Shown here one piece after another: positions 29,672-37,032 of a stretch of DNA of 37,032 nucleotides. The translations under genes and the position numbers were made by a program. How positions within the stretch are numbered: position 1 is the first letter of the stretch; each line of letters begins with the position of its first letter. Source of the stretch: Peptococcaceae bacterium (GTDB lineage Bacteria > Bacillota > Desulfotomaculia > Desulfotomaculales > Desulfocucumaceae); assembly GCA_013336365.1 (NCBI GenBank), contig JAAXTT010000001.1, positions 1 through 37,032 of the forward strand. Direction: 5' to 3'. The notes beneath the pieces are model-generated. The model made no database searches. It was not told the DNA's origin and saw only the letters and a program-made list of their open reading frames with translations.

Positions 29672-31114
29672 TTGGCCTTTGAAGACTTAAGTGAATTTAT
29701 TTATAAGCTGGAAGCCGGGGGGCTGCTGAAAAGAATAAAAATAGAGGTTGATTCCGAGCTGGAAATAGCAGAAATAACTGACAGGGTCTCTAAAGGTAAC
29801 GGTCCTGCCTTACTCTTTGAAAATGTAAAGGGCTATAGTATGCCTGTCCTGACAAATGCATTTGGTTCAATGGAAAGAATGAAAATCGCTCTTGAAACTG
29901 ATGATCTAGATGCTATAGGCAGGGAATTAATGGCAATTATTCAGCCGGAGAATTTGCCCTTAACATTTTTTGATAAGCTGAAAACTTTGCCAAAATTGGC
30001 TAAGCTTGCCTCGTTTATGCCAAAAACTGTTAAGACAGGTCCCTGTAAGGAGGTAATAATTAAGGATAATCCTACCTTTGCTGAAATACCGGTTTTAAAG
30101 TGCTGGCCCTTAGATGCCGGTCCTTTTATTACCTTACCTCTGGTTTTTACTAAGGACCCTGTTACCGGGGGGAGAAATCTCGGTATGTATAGAATGCAAA
30201 TATTTGACAGTAACAGGGCCGGTATGCATTGGCATATTCATAAGGGTGGAGCTGAGCATCTTGGCAGACTGCCCTCGGAGGAAAAGCTACAGGTGGCTGT
30301 CGCCCTTGGCTGCGATCCGGCAGTGATATACTCATCAACGGCACCCTTGCCAAATGGCATTGATGAATTGATCTTTGCCGGGTTTTTAAGAAAAGAACCG
30401 GTAAAGATGGTGATGTGTGAAACTGTAGATATAGAGGTTCCGGCAAATGCAGAAATTATATTAGAGGGCTATATAGACCCAAAGGAAAAAATACTGGAAG
30501 GACCTTTTGGGGATCATACCGGCTATTATTCTTTGGCAGATTACTATCCGGTCTTTCATTTGACCTGTATTACCAGAAGAAACACACCAATATATCCTGC
30601 TACAGTTGTTGGGCGTCCTCCAATGGAGGATGCATATTTGGGTAAAGCCACAGAGCGAATCTTTTTGCCCATGTTGAAGCTGATTCTTCCTGAAGTAGTA
30701 GATATGAATATGCCGCCGGAAGGTGTCTTTCATAATTGTGTAATTGTATCCATTAAAAAAAGCTACCCGGGGCATGCCAGGAAAGTTATGAATGCACTTT
30801 GGGGAATAGGTCTTATGATGCTGGCAAAGCTGATTATTGTTGTAGATAGCAATGTTGATGTTCATAATCTATCTGAGGTAGCTTGGAGAGTTTTTAATAA
30901 TATTGATGCAGGAAGAGATATTGCCTTAATGGAAGGGCCTTTGGATTCCCTGGATCACTCCTCACCTTTAGCAAACTATGGTACAAAAATGGGGATTGAC
31001 GCTACAATTAAGGGTCCTGATGAAGGACACAACCGGGAGTGGCCGGAAGACATTGTGATGAGTTCTGAAATAAAGAAATTAGTGGATAATAAATGGGATA
31101 GCTATGGCCTATAA
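29672..31114 (+). CDS. UbiD-family decarboxylase (menaquinone, MqnL-like)
   Basis: Prenylated-FMN-dependent decarboxylase, 480 aa. Seen: NAFGSMERM, the flavin-site segment GMYRMQIFDSNRAGMHWHIH, the acid cluster ILEGPFGDHTGYYSLADYYP, and GRPPMEDAYLGKATERIFLP. In futalosine-route organisms a UbiD-like protein (MqnL) decarboxylates the prenylated naphthoate. Neighbours MqnA/C/E and a UbiA homologue fit that. No UbiX/MqnM gene, needed for the cofactor, is in the window. TTG 29672 follows GGGAGGT. It overlaps the next gene by 11 bp. Confidence 0.9.
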   Translation: MAFEDLSEFIYKLEAGGLLKRIKIEVDSELEIAEITDRVSKGNGPALLFENVKGYSMPVLTNAFGSMERMKIALETDDLDAIGRELMAIIQPENLPLTFFDKLKTLPKLAKLASFMPKTVKTGPCKEVIIKDNPTFAEIPVLKCWPLDAGPFITLPLVFTKDPVTGGRNLGMYRMQIFDSNRAGMHWHIHKGGAEHLGRLPSEEKLQVAVALGCDPAVIYSSTAPLPNGIDELIFAGFLRKEPVKMVMCETVDIEVPANAEIILEGYIDPKEKILEGPFGDHTGYYSLADYYPVFHLTCITRRNTPIYPATVVGRPPMEDAYLGKATERIFLPMLKLILPEVVDMNMPPEGVFHNCVIVSIKKSYPGHARKVMNALWGIGLMMLAKLIIVVDSNVDVHNLSEVAWRVFNNIDAGRDIALMEGPLDSLDHSSPLANYGTKMGIDATIKGPDEGHNREWPEDIVMSSEIKKLVDNKWDSYGL

Positions 31115-31958
31115 AAAAATCAAAATATTTCTTGAAATGATTAAGGTTGAGCATACCCTTTTTGCCTTGCCCTTTGCCTATACCGGGGCGCTGTTAGTTA
31201 ATAATAGAATTCCTTCAGGAGAAAAGCTTTTTTGGATTACCTTGGCAATGGTGGGGGCACGTACAGCAGCCATGGGACTTAATCGGATTATTGATCTTAA
31301 GATAGACTCAATAAATCCGAGAACAGCCGGCAGGGCACTGCCTGCAAAGCTCTTATCTGTCTCAGAGGTGTTGCTATACGTAATTATTGCTCTCGCAGTG
31401 TTATTTGTTTCGGCATATCAGCTTAGTCCTTTGGCGTTCAAGCTTTTTCCGGTTGCAGTGGTATTACTGGTGTTTTATTCATACAGTAAACGATTTACCT
31501 GGCTTTGCCATTTAGTTTTAGGTGTGACCCTAGGCTTGGCACCTTTGGGAGCCTGGATTGCAATAGCTGATAACATTGCCTTGACACCCTTGCTTCTTGC
31601 CTTTGGAGTTATGTTCTGGGTTGCCGGCTTTGATATTGTGTATTCCTGCAATGATTATGATTTTGATTGTGCGGAGAAGATATTTTCTATACCTGCAAAA
31701 TTCGGAATAAATAATTCCCTAAAGCTTTCTGCCATCTTTCATTTTATGGCATTAAGCATTTTTATTCTTGTGGGGATAAGCAATAATATGGGTATATATT
31801 ATAATTCAGGCGTTTTTGTAGCAGGGCTGTTGCTTTTAATCCAGTATTTTATTGTAAAACCGGGGGACCTTTCAAAAACAGATATGGCATTTTTCAAATT
31901 AAATGCAGGACTCAGTATAGTATTTTTTGTTTTTACGTTATTGGATGTGGTTCTCTAA
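31104..31958 (+). CDS. UbiA-family prenyltransferase (MqnP-like)
   Basis: Integral-membrane prenyltransferase, 284 aa, about eight to nine helices. The first Asp-rich motif NRIIDLKIDSINPRTAGRAL and the second, CNDYDFDCAEKIFSIPAKFG, are characteristic; both coordinate Mg and the prenyl diphosphate. In the futalosine pathway this would attach the polyprenyl chain to 1,4-dihydroxy-6-naphthoate. Its start overlaps the UbiD-like gene by 11 bp, so they are translationally coupled. Confidence 0.9.
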   Translation: MAYKKIKIFLEMIKVEHTLFALPFAYTGALLVNNRIPSGEKLFWITLAMVGARTAAMGLNRIIDLKIDSINPRTAGRALPAKLLSVSEVLLYVIIALAVLFVSAYQLSPLAFKLFPVAVVLLVFYSYSKRFTWLCHLVLGVTLGLAPLGAWIAIADNIALTPLLLAFGVMFWVAGFDIVYSCNDYDFDCAEKIFSIPAKFGINNSLKLSAIFHFMALSIFILVGISNNMGIYYNSGVFVAGLLLLIQYFIVKPGDLSKTDMAFFKLNAGLSIVFFVFTLLDVVL

Positions 31959-31983
31959 AAACCTGAGAGAGGAGCAAGAATCA

Positions 31984-33093
31984 GTGCCGGAAATCGATAT
32001 CGATATAGAAGATGAAAATTTACGTAATATTGCCTCAAAGGTGATTGAGGGTGAAAGACTCTCTTTTGATGATGGACTTTCCCTTATGAAATCCACGGAT
32101 TTATTGACGGTAGGTTGGCTTGCTGATATAGCGAGAAAACGCATTCACGGAGATAAGGTTTATTATATATTGAACAGACATATAAATCACACCAATGTGT
32201 GTAAAAATCTCTGTGATTTTTGTGCGTTTGGCAGAGAAGAAATATCCCCGGGTGCTTATACCTTAAGTCTTGATGAAATAGAAGCAAAGGCACAGGAATT
32301 CAGTGGACGGAATATCAGTGAAATTCATATAGTAGGCGGACTTAATGAAAAGCTCAATCTTGCCTATTATAATGAAATGCTGAGAAGGGTCAGAAATTCT
32401 CTGCCCGGAGTTATAATTCAGGCGTTTACAGCCGTTGAGGTTGAATTTTTAGCCAGAATAAACAATATTTCGGTAAAGGATGTACTTCTTCAGCTGAGGG
32501 AATCAGGTCTTGACTCCCTGCCGGGTGGAGGGGCTGAGGTATTTTCGCCCAGAGTCAGAAAAATAATTTGCCCTGAGAAGATATCCGGTAAAAAATGGCT
32601 GGAGGTCCATGAAACAGCTCATAATATAGGTATGCGGACAAATGCTACGATATTATACGGTCATTTGGAAACCTACGAGGAAAGAGTGGAGCATTTAATC
32701 AGCTTGCGTCAGCTTCAGGATCGAACAGGAGGCTTTCTTGCCTTTATCCCACTGGCCTTCCATCCAAAAAATACCAGGCTGGATAGACCGGGCCTAGGTA
32801 CCACAGGCTATGATGATCTGAAGATGCTGGCGATCTCAAGATTAATGCTGGACAATATAGATCATATCAAGGCCTTCTGGATTATGCTTGGTCCTAAAAT
32901 AGCCCAAGTCTCCCTTTCTTTTGGGGTAAACGATCTTGATGGTACTGTGGAGGAAGAAAAAATATTTCATGATGCAGGGGCAGAAACCGGACAGCGTTTG
33001 CCTCAAAATGAGCTTGTGAGATTGATAAAGTCTGCAGGCAGAATACCTGTACAAAGAGATACACTCTACAATATTATTAAGGTATGGGACTAG
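31984..33093 (+). CDS. mqnE: aminofutalosine synthase (radical SAM)
   Basis: Radical SAM enzyme joining the MqnA product to SAM-derived adenosyl to give aminofutalosine. The cluster motif CKNLCDFCAFG (CxxxCxxC) and HINHTNVC, IHIVGGLNEKLNL and SGLDSLPGGGAEVFSPRVR are seen. The closely similar MqnC differs at the loop after the cluster. I start at GTG 31984, about 9 bases after AGAGGAG; in-frame TTG 31927 and ATG 31945 lie within ubiA and have no site. Length 369 aa, normal. Its clear distinction from MqnC rests on cluster order and sequence feel; a tree would settle it. Confidence 0.88.
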   Translation: MPEIDIDIEDENLRNIASKVIEGERLSFDDGLSLMKSTDLLTVGWLADIARKRIHGDKVYYILNRHINHTNVCKNLCDFCAFGREEISPGAYTLSLDEIEAKAQEFSGRNISEIHIVGGLNEKLNLAYYNEMLRRVRNSLPGVIIQAFTAVEVEFLARINNISVKDVLLQLRESGLDSLPGGGAEVFSPRVRKIICPEKISGKKWLEVHETAHNIGMRTNATILYGHLETYEERVEHLISLRQLQDRTGGFLAFIPLAFHPKNTRLDRPGLGTTGYDDLKMLAISRLMLDNIDHIKAFWIMLGPKIAQVSLSFGVNDLDGTVEEEKIFHDAGAETGQRLPQNELVRLIKSAGRIPVQRDTLYNIIKVWD

Positions 33094-33136
33094 TTTCAGG
33101 GTAAAGACTGTTAAAGAAGGGCATGGGTATTTTTCA

Positions 33137-33985
33137 ATGGCAGATTTGCGCTTGGGACAGTTGGAATTTATTAATAATCTTCCTATTTATCACGGTCTGG
33201 AAGAAAATATATTTCGATTTGATGGAGAGTTAATCAAGGGTCCGCCAAATATTATCAACAGGCTTTTGTTTGATAAGCTGCTTGATGTAGCTCCGGTATC
33301 CTCAATAGAATACGGACGCAATCATAAGCAGTATTTAATACTTCCTGACCTTTGCATAGGCTCTGACGGCAGAGTAGGGAGTGTTTTACTCTTTAGCAGT
33401 GAGCCTTTAGATTGTATAAACAGTATGAAAATTGCCATTACAAAAGCTACTGCCACCTCCGTGGTTCTTTTACAGATATTGCTCGAGCATTATTGGGGAA
33501 TCAGGGCTGATTTTTATTCCTTGGATAATGACCCCTTTGAGACCGTGAGCTCAGGCCGGCCGGTACTTCTTATTGGTGATGAAGCCCTTATGATAAATGA
33601 AAAAATTAATGCACTGGGGATTAAGCTAGAGGTTACTGATTTAGGTGATGCCTGGAAGAGCTTTACCGGCTGCAATATGGTCTACGCAATATGGGTGGTC
33701 AGAAAATGCTATGCAAAGGAAAATTCTGAGCGTGTTAATGATATCAGCAGATTATTATCGAACTCAAAGGATTTTGGATTATCTCAGCCTGACTCGTTTA
33801 TCAAGAAGGCAAGGTTGAAAACCGGCTTATCTGCAGAGGTACTGAGAGATTATTTTATTAAGCTCAAATATGATTTCAAAGATAAAGACCGACAAGGGTT
33901 AAGATTATTTTATGATTATGCCTATAAAAGCGGGATAATCAAACAACAGGTTAATCTGTCTATTTGGGGTGAAAATAATGAATAG
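33137..33985 (+). CDS. mqnA: chorismate dehydratase
   Basis: Converts chorismate to 3-enolpyruvyl-benzoate, the first committed step of futalosine-route menaquinone synthesis. A periplasmic-binding-protein-like fold: RLGQLEFINNLPIYHG at the N-terminus, GPPNIINRLL, GRVGSVLLFSS, LLIGDEALM and DLGDAWKSFTGCNMVYAIW are typical MqnA motifs. There is no signal sequence, so it acts in the cytosol. Length 282 aa; ATG 33137. It overlaps the next gene by 8 bp. It competes with PabB and PheA for chorismate. Confidence 0.94.
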   Translation: MADLRLGQLEFINNLPIYHGLEENIFRFDGELIKGPPNIINRLLFDKLLDVAPVSSIEYGRNHKQYLILPDLCIGSDGRVGSVLLFSSEPLDCINSMKIAITKATATSVVLLQILLEHYWGIRADFYSLDNDPFETVSSGRPVLLIGDEALMINEKINALGIKLEVTDLGDAWKSFTGCNMVYAIWVVRKCYAKENSERVNDISRLLSNSKDFGLSQPDSFIKKARLKTGLSAEVLRDYFIKLKYDFKDKDRQGLRLFYDYAYKSGIIKQQVNLSIWGENNE

Positions 33986-35048
33986 CATTGATAAGCTTCT
34001 TTCCCAAGCAATATCTGGATACCGATTAACCTTGGAGGAAGGGCTGGAGATATACGAAAAGGCAGATTTATTCAGCTTAGCCAATGCTGCCAGTAAAATT
34101 AGAAATAGAATACATCCGGAAAAAATTATAACCTTTGTTATTGACAGAAACATTAATTACACCAATATTTGTCAAAGCAAATGTCGTTTTTGTGCATTTT
34201 ATCGAGAAAAGAGCAATTCCCAGGCCTATGTTTTATCAAAGGAAGTTCTATTTTCTAAAATTGAGGATACCTTATCCCTTGGTGGGACAGGCATATTGAT
34301 GCAGGGTGGATTAAATGAAGATTTGGGCTTGGATTATTATCTGGATATTTTAAGCTCCATCAAAAAACGATACAACATTGACATTCATTCCTTCTCTCCT
34401 CCTGAAATTGACCATATAGCTAAAACCAGTGGACTGGAGGTAGGAAAGGTCATTTCCTTGTTGAGGAATTCAGGTTTGGACTCCCTGCCTGGGGGCGGTG
34501 CCGAAATACTTGTGGACAGAGTCAGAAAAGTAATCAGTCCACAAAAAATATCCTGGAAACGCTGGATGGAGATTATTCAGGAGGCCCAGCGACAGGGAAT
34601 GAAAACTACTGCAACCATGGTCTTTGGACATGTTGAGACCCTAGAGGAAAGATTGCTTCATCTGGTTAGAATCCGACAGGCTCAGGATGAGACCGGTGGT
34701 TTTACAGCCTTCATTCCTTGGAGCTTTCAGCCGGGCAATACAGATTTGGGGGGAAATGAAACTACCGGAGTTGATTACTTAAGAACTCTGGCAATATCTA
34801 GAATAATGCTGGATAATATACCTAATATTCAGACATCCTGGGTGACCCAAGGCTCAAAAATTGCTCAAATCGGAATTTCATTTGGTGCTAATGATTTTGG
34901 AAGTACTATGCTTGAGGAAAATGTTGTTCGGGCTACCGGTGTGAATTTCCGGGTTTCGATAGAGGAAATAGTGCGGGTTATCAAGGATGCAGGCTTTATT
35001 CCGGTTCAGAGAACAAATTTATATTCCAAGGTTAAATCTTTCCGATAG
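33978..35048 (+). CDS. mqnC: cyclic dehypoxanthine futalosine synthase (radical SAM)
   Basis: Radical SAM cyclisation enzyme of the futalosine route. The motif CQSKCRFCAFYR (CxxxCxxC), YTNICQ, MQGGLNEDLGLDYY, SFSPPEIDHIA and SGLDSLPGGGAEILVDRVRK are visible. ATG 33978 lies 5 bases after GGGGTGA; a GTG at 33969 overlaps that site. Length 357 aa. Its similarity to MqnE reflects a common origin. MqnB and MqnD are not in this window; MqnB can be replaced by an MTA/SAH nucleosidase or phosphorylase in some species. Confidence 0.9.
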   Translation: MNSIDKLLSQAISGYRLTLEEGLEIYEKADLFSLANAASKIRNRIHPEKIITFVIDRNINYTNICQSKCRFCAFYREKSNSQAYVLSKEVLFSKIEDTLSLGGTGILMQGGLNEDLGLDYYLDILSSIKKRYNIDIHSFSPPEIDHIAKTSGLEVGKVISLLRNSGLDSLPGGGAEILVDRVRKVISPQKISWKRWMEIIQEAQRQGMKTTATMVFGHVETLEERLLHLVRIRQAQDETGGFTAFIPWSFQPGNTDLGGNETTGVDYLRTLAISRIMLDNIPNIQTSWVTQGSKIAQIGISFGANDFGSTMLEENVVRATGVNFRVSIEEIVRVIKDAGFIPVQRTNLYSKVKSFR

Positions 35049-35078
35049 AGGATTCCACAGAAAGTGGAGGTAATAAAA

Positions 35079-36503
35079 ATGCCTGATAACAAGCTGCTTA
35101 GACAAATACCAACAGTAAATGAGATTATTGATTCTCCGGAAATTGCCAAAATGCTGGAAAATTATTCTCGAGAGCTGGTATTGGAGGCTGTAAGAGGGGT
35201 TTTGGCTTTAACCAGACTCAAAATAGCAAATGGCAATTCTACCACCGATGATAATATTGGCTGGCTAAAAAAGGATGTACTGTTTAAGGAAATATCCGGG
35301 TACTTGGACACCTTATTCAGACCAAGCCTGCGAAGAGTAATAAATGCAACAGGAGTTGTTTTACATACAAATCTAGGCAGAGCAAATCTTAGTTTATCTG
35401 CGGTTGAGGCAGTGAAAATGGCTGCCTCAGGATATTCCAATCTTGAAATAAACCTATTTGATGGACAAAGGGGCTCTCGCTATGCCCATCTGGAAAAATT
35501 ACTGGCCAGACTCACAGGTGCAGAAGCAGCTTTGGCAGTAAATAATAATGCGGCAGCAGTTTTGCTCAGTATTGGTGCACTGGCTAAAAACAAGGAAGTA
35601 ATAGTTTCCAGAGGTCAGCTGGTAGAAATAGGCGGATCTTTTCGTATACCGGAGGTTATGGAGCAGAGCGGTGCAATAATAAAGGAGATTGGTACTACCA
35701 ACAGAACTCATCCTGCTGACTATCAGAATGCTATCAATGAAAATACAGGATTGCTGCTTTATGTTCATAGCAGCAACTATAAGATAATAGGCTTTACTAA
35801 AGAGACCTCAATAAAACAGCTGGTGGAAATAGGAAATGCCTCGGGAATTCCTGTTGTTTGTGACCTGGGAAGCGGCTCTTTGGTAGAAATGGAACAATTT
35901 GGCCTGCCTTCTGAGATTACTGTCCAGGAGATAGTTAATTCCGGGGTAGATTTGATTACCTTTTCCGGAGACAAATTATTGGGTGGCCCTCAGTCCGGGA
36001 TAATTCTAGGTAAATCAGATTTGATAGAAAAAATCAAAAAGAATCCTCTTACCAGGGCAGTCAGAATTGATAAAATGGCGGTAGCAGCTTTAGAGGCAAC
36101 CCTACGAGAGTATCTTGACCTGAAAAATGCGGTGCAAAATATTCCGGTTTTGAAGATGTTGGCAGCGGATGAAAAGCAGTTAAAGATAAGAGCGGAGATA
36201 TTGTTGGATTTGTTGTCTTCAGAGCTGTCATTAAAGGCTGACGTTTCTGTTGAAATAGGCATTTCTGCAGTGGGTGGCGGAGCTATGCCGGGAGCTGACC
36301 TTTCTTCCCGGTTGGTAGCATTAAAGCCCAAGACCCACAGTCCTTCGTTGGTTGCCAACCTTCTTAGACAGGGTATCCCCTCAGTTTTATGTCAGCTAAA
36401 GGATAATAGACTACTATTTGATATGAGGACTTTGCTGGAGGGTGAGGAAGCACAATTGGCAGAGGCGATTATTAATGTATTCAGCGGAGAGATAACCCCA
36501 TGA
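35079..36503 (+). CDS. selA: L-seryl-tRNA(Sec) selenium transferase
   Basis: Converts Ser-tRNA(Sec) to selenocysteinyl-tRNA with selenophosphate. The N-terminal domain (LLRQIPTVNEIID) and the PLP domain follow, with INATGVVLHTNLGRANLS, the YSNLEINLFDGQRGSRY region and ITFSGDKLLGGPQSG, whose Lys is the PLP site. Length 474 aa. ATG 35079 follows GTGGAGGT by 7 bases; a GTG at 35064 overlaps the site. It overlaps selB by 4 bp (ATGA). This shows a selenocysteine system, so some TGA codons elsewhere may be read as Sec. Confidence 0.96.
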   Translation: MPDNKLLRQIPTVNEIIDSPEIAKMLENYSRELVLEAVRGVLALTRLKIANGNSTTDDNIGWLKKDVLFKEISGYLDTLFRPSLRRVINATGVVLHTNLGRANLSLSAVEAVKMAASGYSNLEINLFDGQRGSRYAHLEKLLARLTGAEAALAVNNNAAAVLLSIGALAKNKEVIVSRGQLVEIGGSFRIPEVMEQSGAIIKEIGTTNRTHPADYQNAINENTGLLLYVHSSNYKIIGFTKETSIKQLVEIGNASGIPVVCDLGSGSLVEMEQFGLPSEITVQEIVNSGVDLITFSGDKLLGGPQSGIILGKSDLIEKIKKNPLTRAVRIDKMAVAALEATLREYLDLKNAVQNIPVLKMLAADEKQLKIRAEILLDLLSSELSLKADVSVEIGISAVGGGAMPGADLSSRLVALKPKTHSPSLVANLLRQGIPSVLCQLKDNRLLFDMRTLLEGEEAQLAEAIINVFSGEITP

Positions 36504-36974
36504 GAAACTTGGTGATTGGTACAGCCGGTCATGTAGACCATGGCAAGACACAGTTGGTTAAGGCATTAACCGGCATAAATACCGATAGACTCCGGGAAGA
36601 AAAGGAACGGGGAATCTCTATCGAGCTGGGATTTGCCTATTATGATTTACCCGAAGGCCAGAGATTAGGCATTGTTGATGTGCCCGGTCATGAAAAATTT
36701 ATAAAAAATATGCTGGCAGGAGTTGGCGGTATTGATCTGGTCATCTTAGTGATTGCCGCAGACGAAGGGATAATGCCACAAACGAAAGAGCATTTGGACA
36801 TTATAAAGCTTATGCAAATAGATTGTGGAATAGTTGTTATTACCAAGGTTGATTTGGTTGATGAACAATGGCTTGCTATGATTCGGGATGAGATAAAGGA
36901 TTTTTTAAAGGATACTCCTCTGGAAAACTCTCCGGTGGTAGATGTATCCTCAATTACCGGTCAAGGTATAGATA
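36500..36974 (+). CDS. selB: selenocysteine-specific elongation factor SelB, truncated by contig-end artefact
   Basis: GTPase that delivers Sec-tRNA to UGA codons with a SECIS hairpin. Visible are GTAGHVDHGKT (G1), ERGISIELGFAYY (G2 region), VDVPGHEKFIKN (G3), TKVDLVDE (G4) and VSSITGQGID (G5). Only about 158 true residues remain of a usual 600 or more; domains II-IV are absent. The open frame runs on to 36997, but from 36975 the DNA is a reverse copy of 36841-36898, so the last residues (after GQGIDT) are not genuine. The gene starts inside selA (ATGA overlap). The call is secure; the 3' part is missing data, not a biological truncation. Confidence 0.93.
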
Positions 36975-37032
36975 CTTTATCTCATCCCGAATCATAGCAA
37001 GCCATTGTTCATCAACCAAATCAACCTTGGTA
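36841..37032. repeat. 58-bp perfect inverted repeat at the window end (fold-back)
   Basis: 36975-37032 is the exact reverse complement of 36841-36898, with 76 bases between. The first copy is inside selB and encodes part of its GTPase domain (the TKVDLVDEQW region). The second copy breaks the selB frame. A perfect inverted copy of coding DNA ending exactly at the contig end is the pattern of a fold-back chimera from amplification or assembly rather than a natural hairpin. Confidence 0.9.

Noticed and set aside
36975..36997. The real end of selB in the open frame
   Set aside because: The DNA from 36975 is a reverse copy of upstream selB; the stop codon arises from the artefact.
1..37032. CRISPR array, insertion sequence or integrated element
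   Set aside because: No spaced direct repeats, transposase motifs or integrase motifs were found by reading both strands; this is by eye only.

Overview
The window reads as low-GC chromosomal DNA from an anaerobic, Gram-positive bacterium of the Bacillota (Clostridia grade, perhaps Peptococcaceae or a syntrophic relative). The signs are strong AGGAGG-type ribosome binding sites, frequent TTG starts (about 11 of roughly 45 genes), a T-box leader, consensus sigma-A promoters, ferredoxins, futalosine-route menaquinone genes and selA-selB. Almost all of it is core metabolism with little foreign-looking DNA. I see no insertion sequence, prophage or CRISPR array.

Layout. 1-7879 (+): end of fabF, then rnc and ftsY (no smc between them), then an adenosine-thioether and SAM-cycle block: an MTA/MTI phosphorylase, mtnA, an archaeal-type ahcY and an MTA/SAH deaminase, followed by an rlmI-like methyltransferase. 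7887-8441 (-): a class II aldolase that may complete thiomethyl-sugar salvage. 8545-11403: pabA-pabB-pabC. 11496-14161: glpX, a stand-alone long-form hisG with its own promoter, and a rhomboid protease. 14178-14468 (-): a tiny transcription unit with a perfect promoter, a 33-codon ORF, a 10-codon ORF and a terminator. 14500-17102: promoter and T-box leader, then aroF and a PDT-ACT-CM pheA. 17188-19819: a lone AMP-binding C-terminal domain (-), a TGS-type nucleoside kinase (+) and a ferredoxin (-). 19922-25321: a YhaM-like nuclease, then pstS-pstC-pstA-pstB-phoU behind a strong promoter. 25338-26214 (-): a holin-like membrane protein, a 47-aa small protein and tRNA-Pro(GGG). 26409-27984: a ferredoxin, an FAH-family enzyme and speD. 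28151-35048: a menaquinone cluster (degenerate prenyl synthase, menG, UbiD-like, UbiA-like, mqnE, mqnA, mqnC). 35079 to the end: selA and the start of selB.

How the genes work together. SpeD makes decarboxylated SAM for polyamine synthesis, which releases MTA; SAM methyltransferases release SAH. The deaminase can convert these to the inosine forms. The phosphorylase at 2144 carries Asn/Ala where MTA phosphorylases carry Asp/Asp, so it may prefer the inosine form. MtnA and possibly the class II aldolase then process the sugar. Chorismate made from AroF output feeds PheA, PabABC and MqnA.

The last 58 bases are an exact reverse complement of 36841-36898 inside selB. This looks like a fold-back assembly or amplification chimera at a contig end, so the end of selB here should not be trusted. 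The most novel-looking items are the two-ORF small-peptide unit at 14178-14468, the 47-aa protein at 25841-25984, the free-standing AMP-binding C-terminal domain at 17188-17487 and the catalytically degenerate prenyl synthase homologue at 28151.
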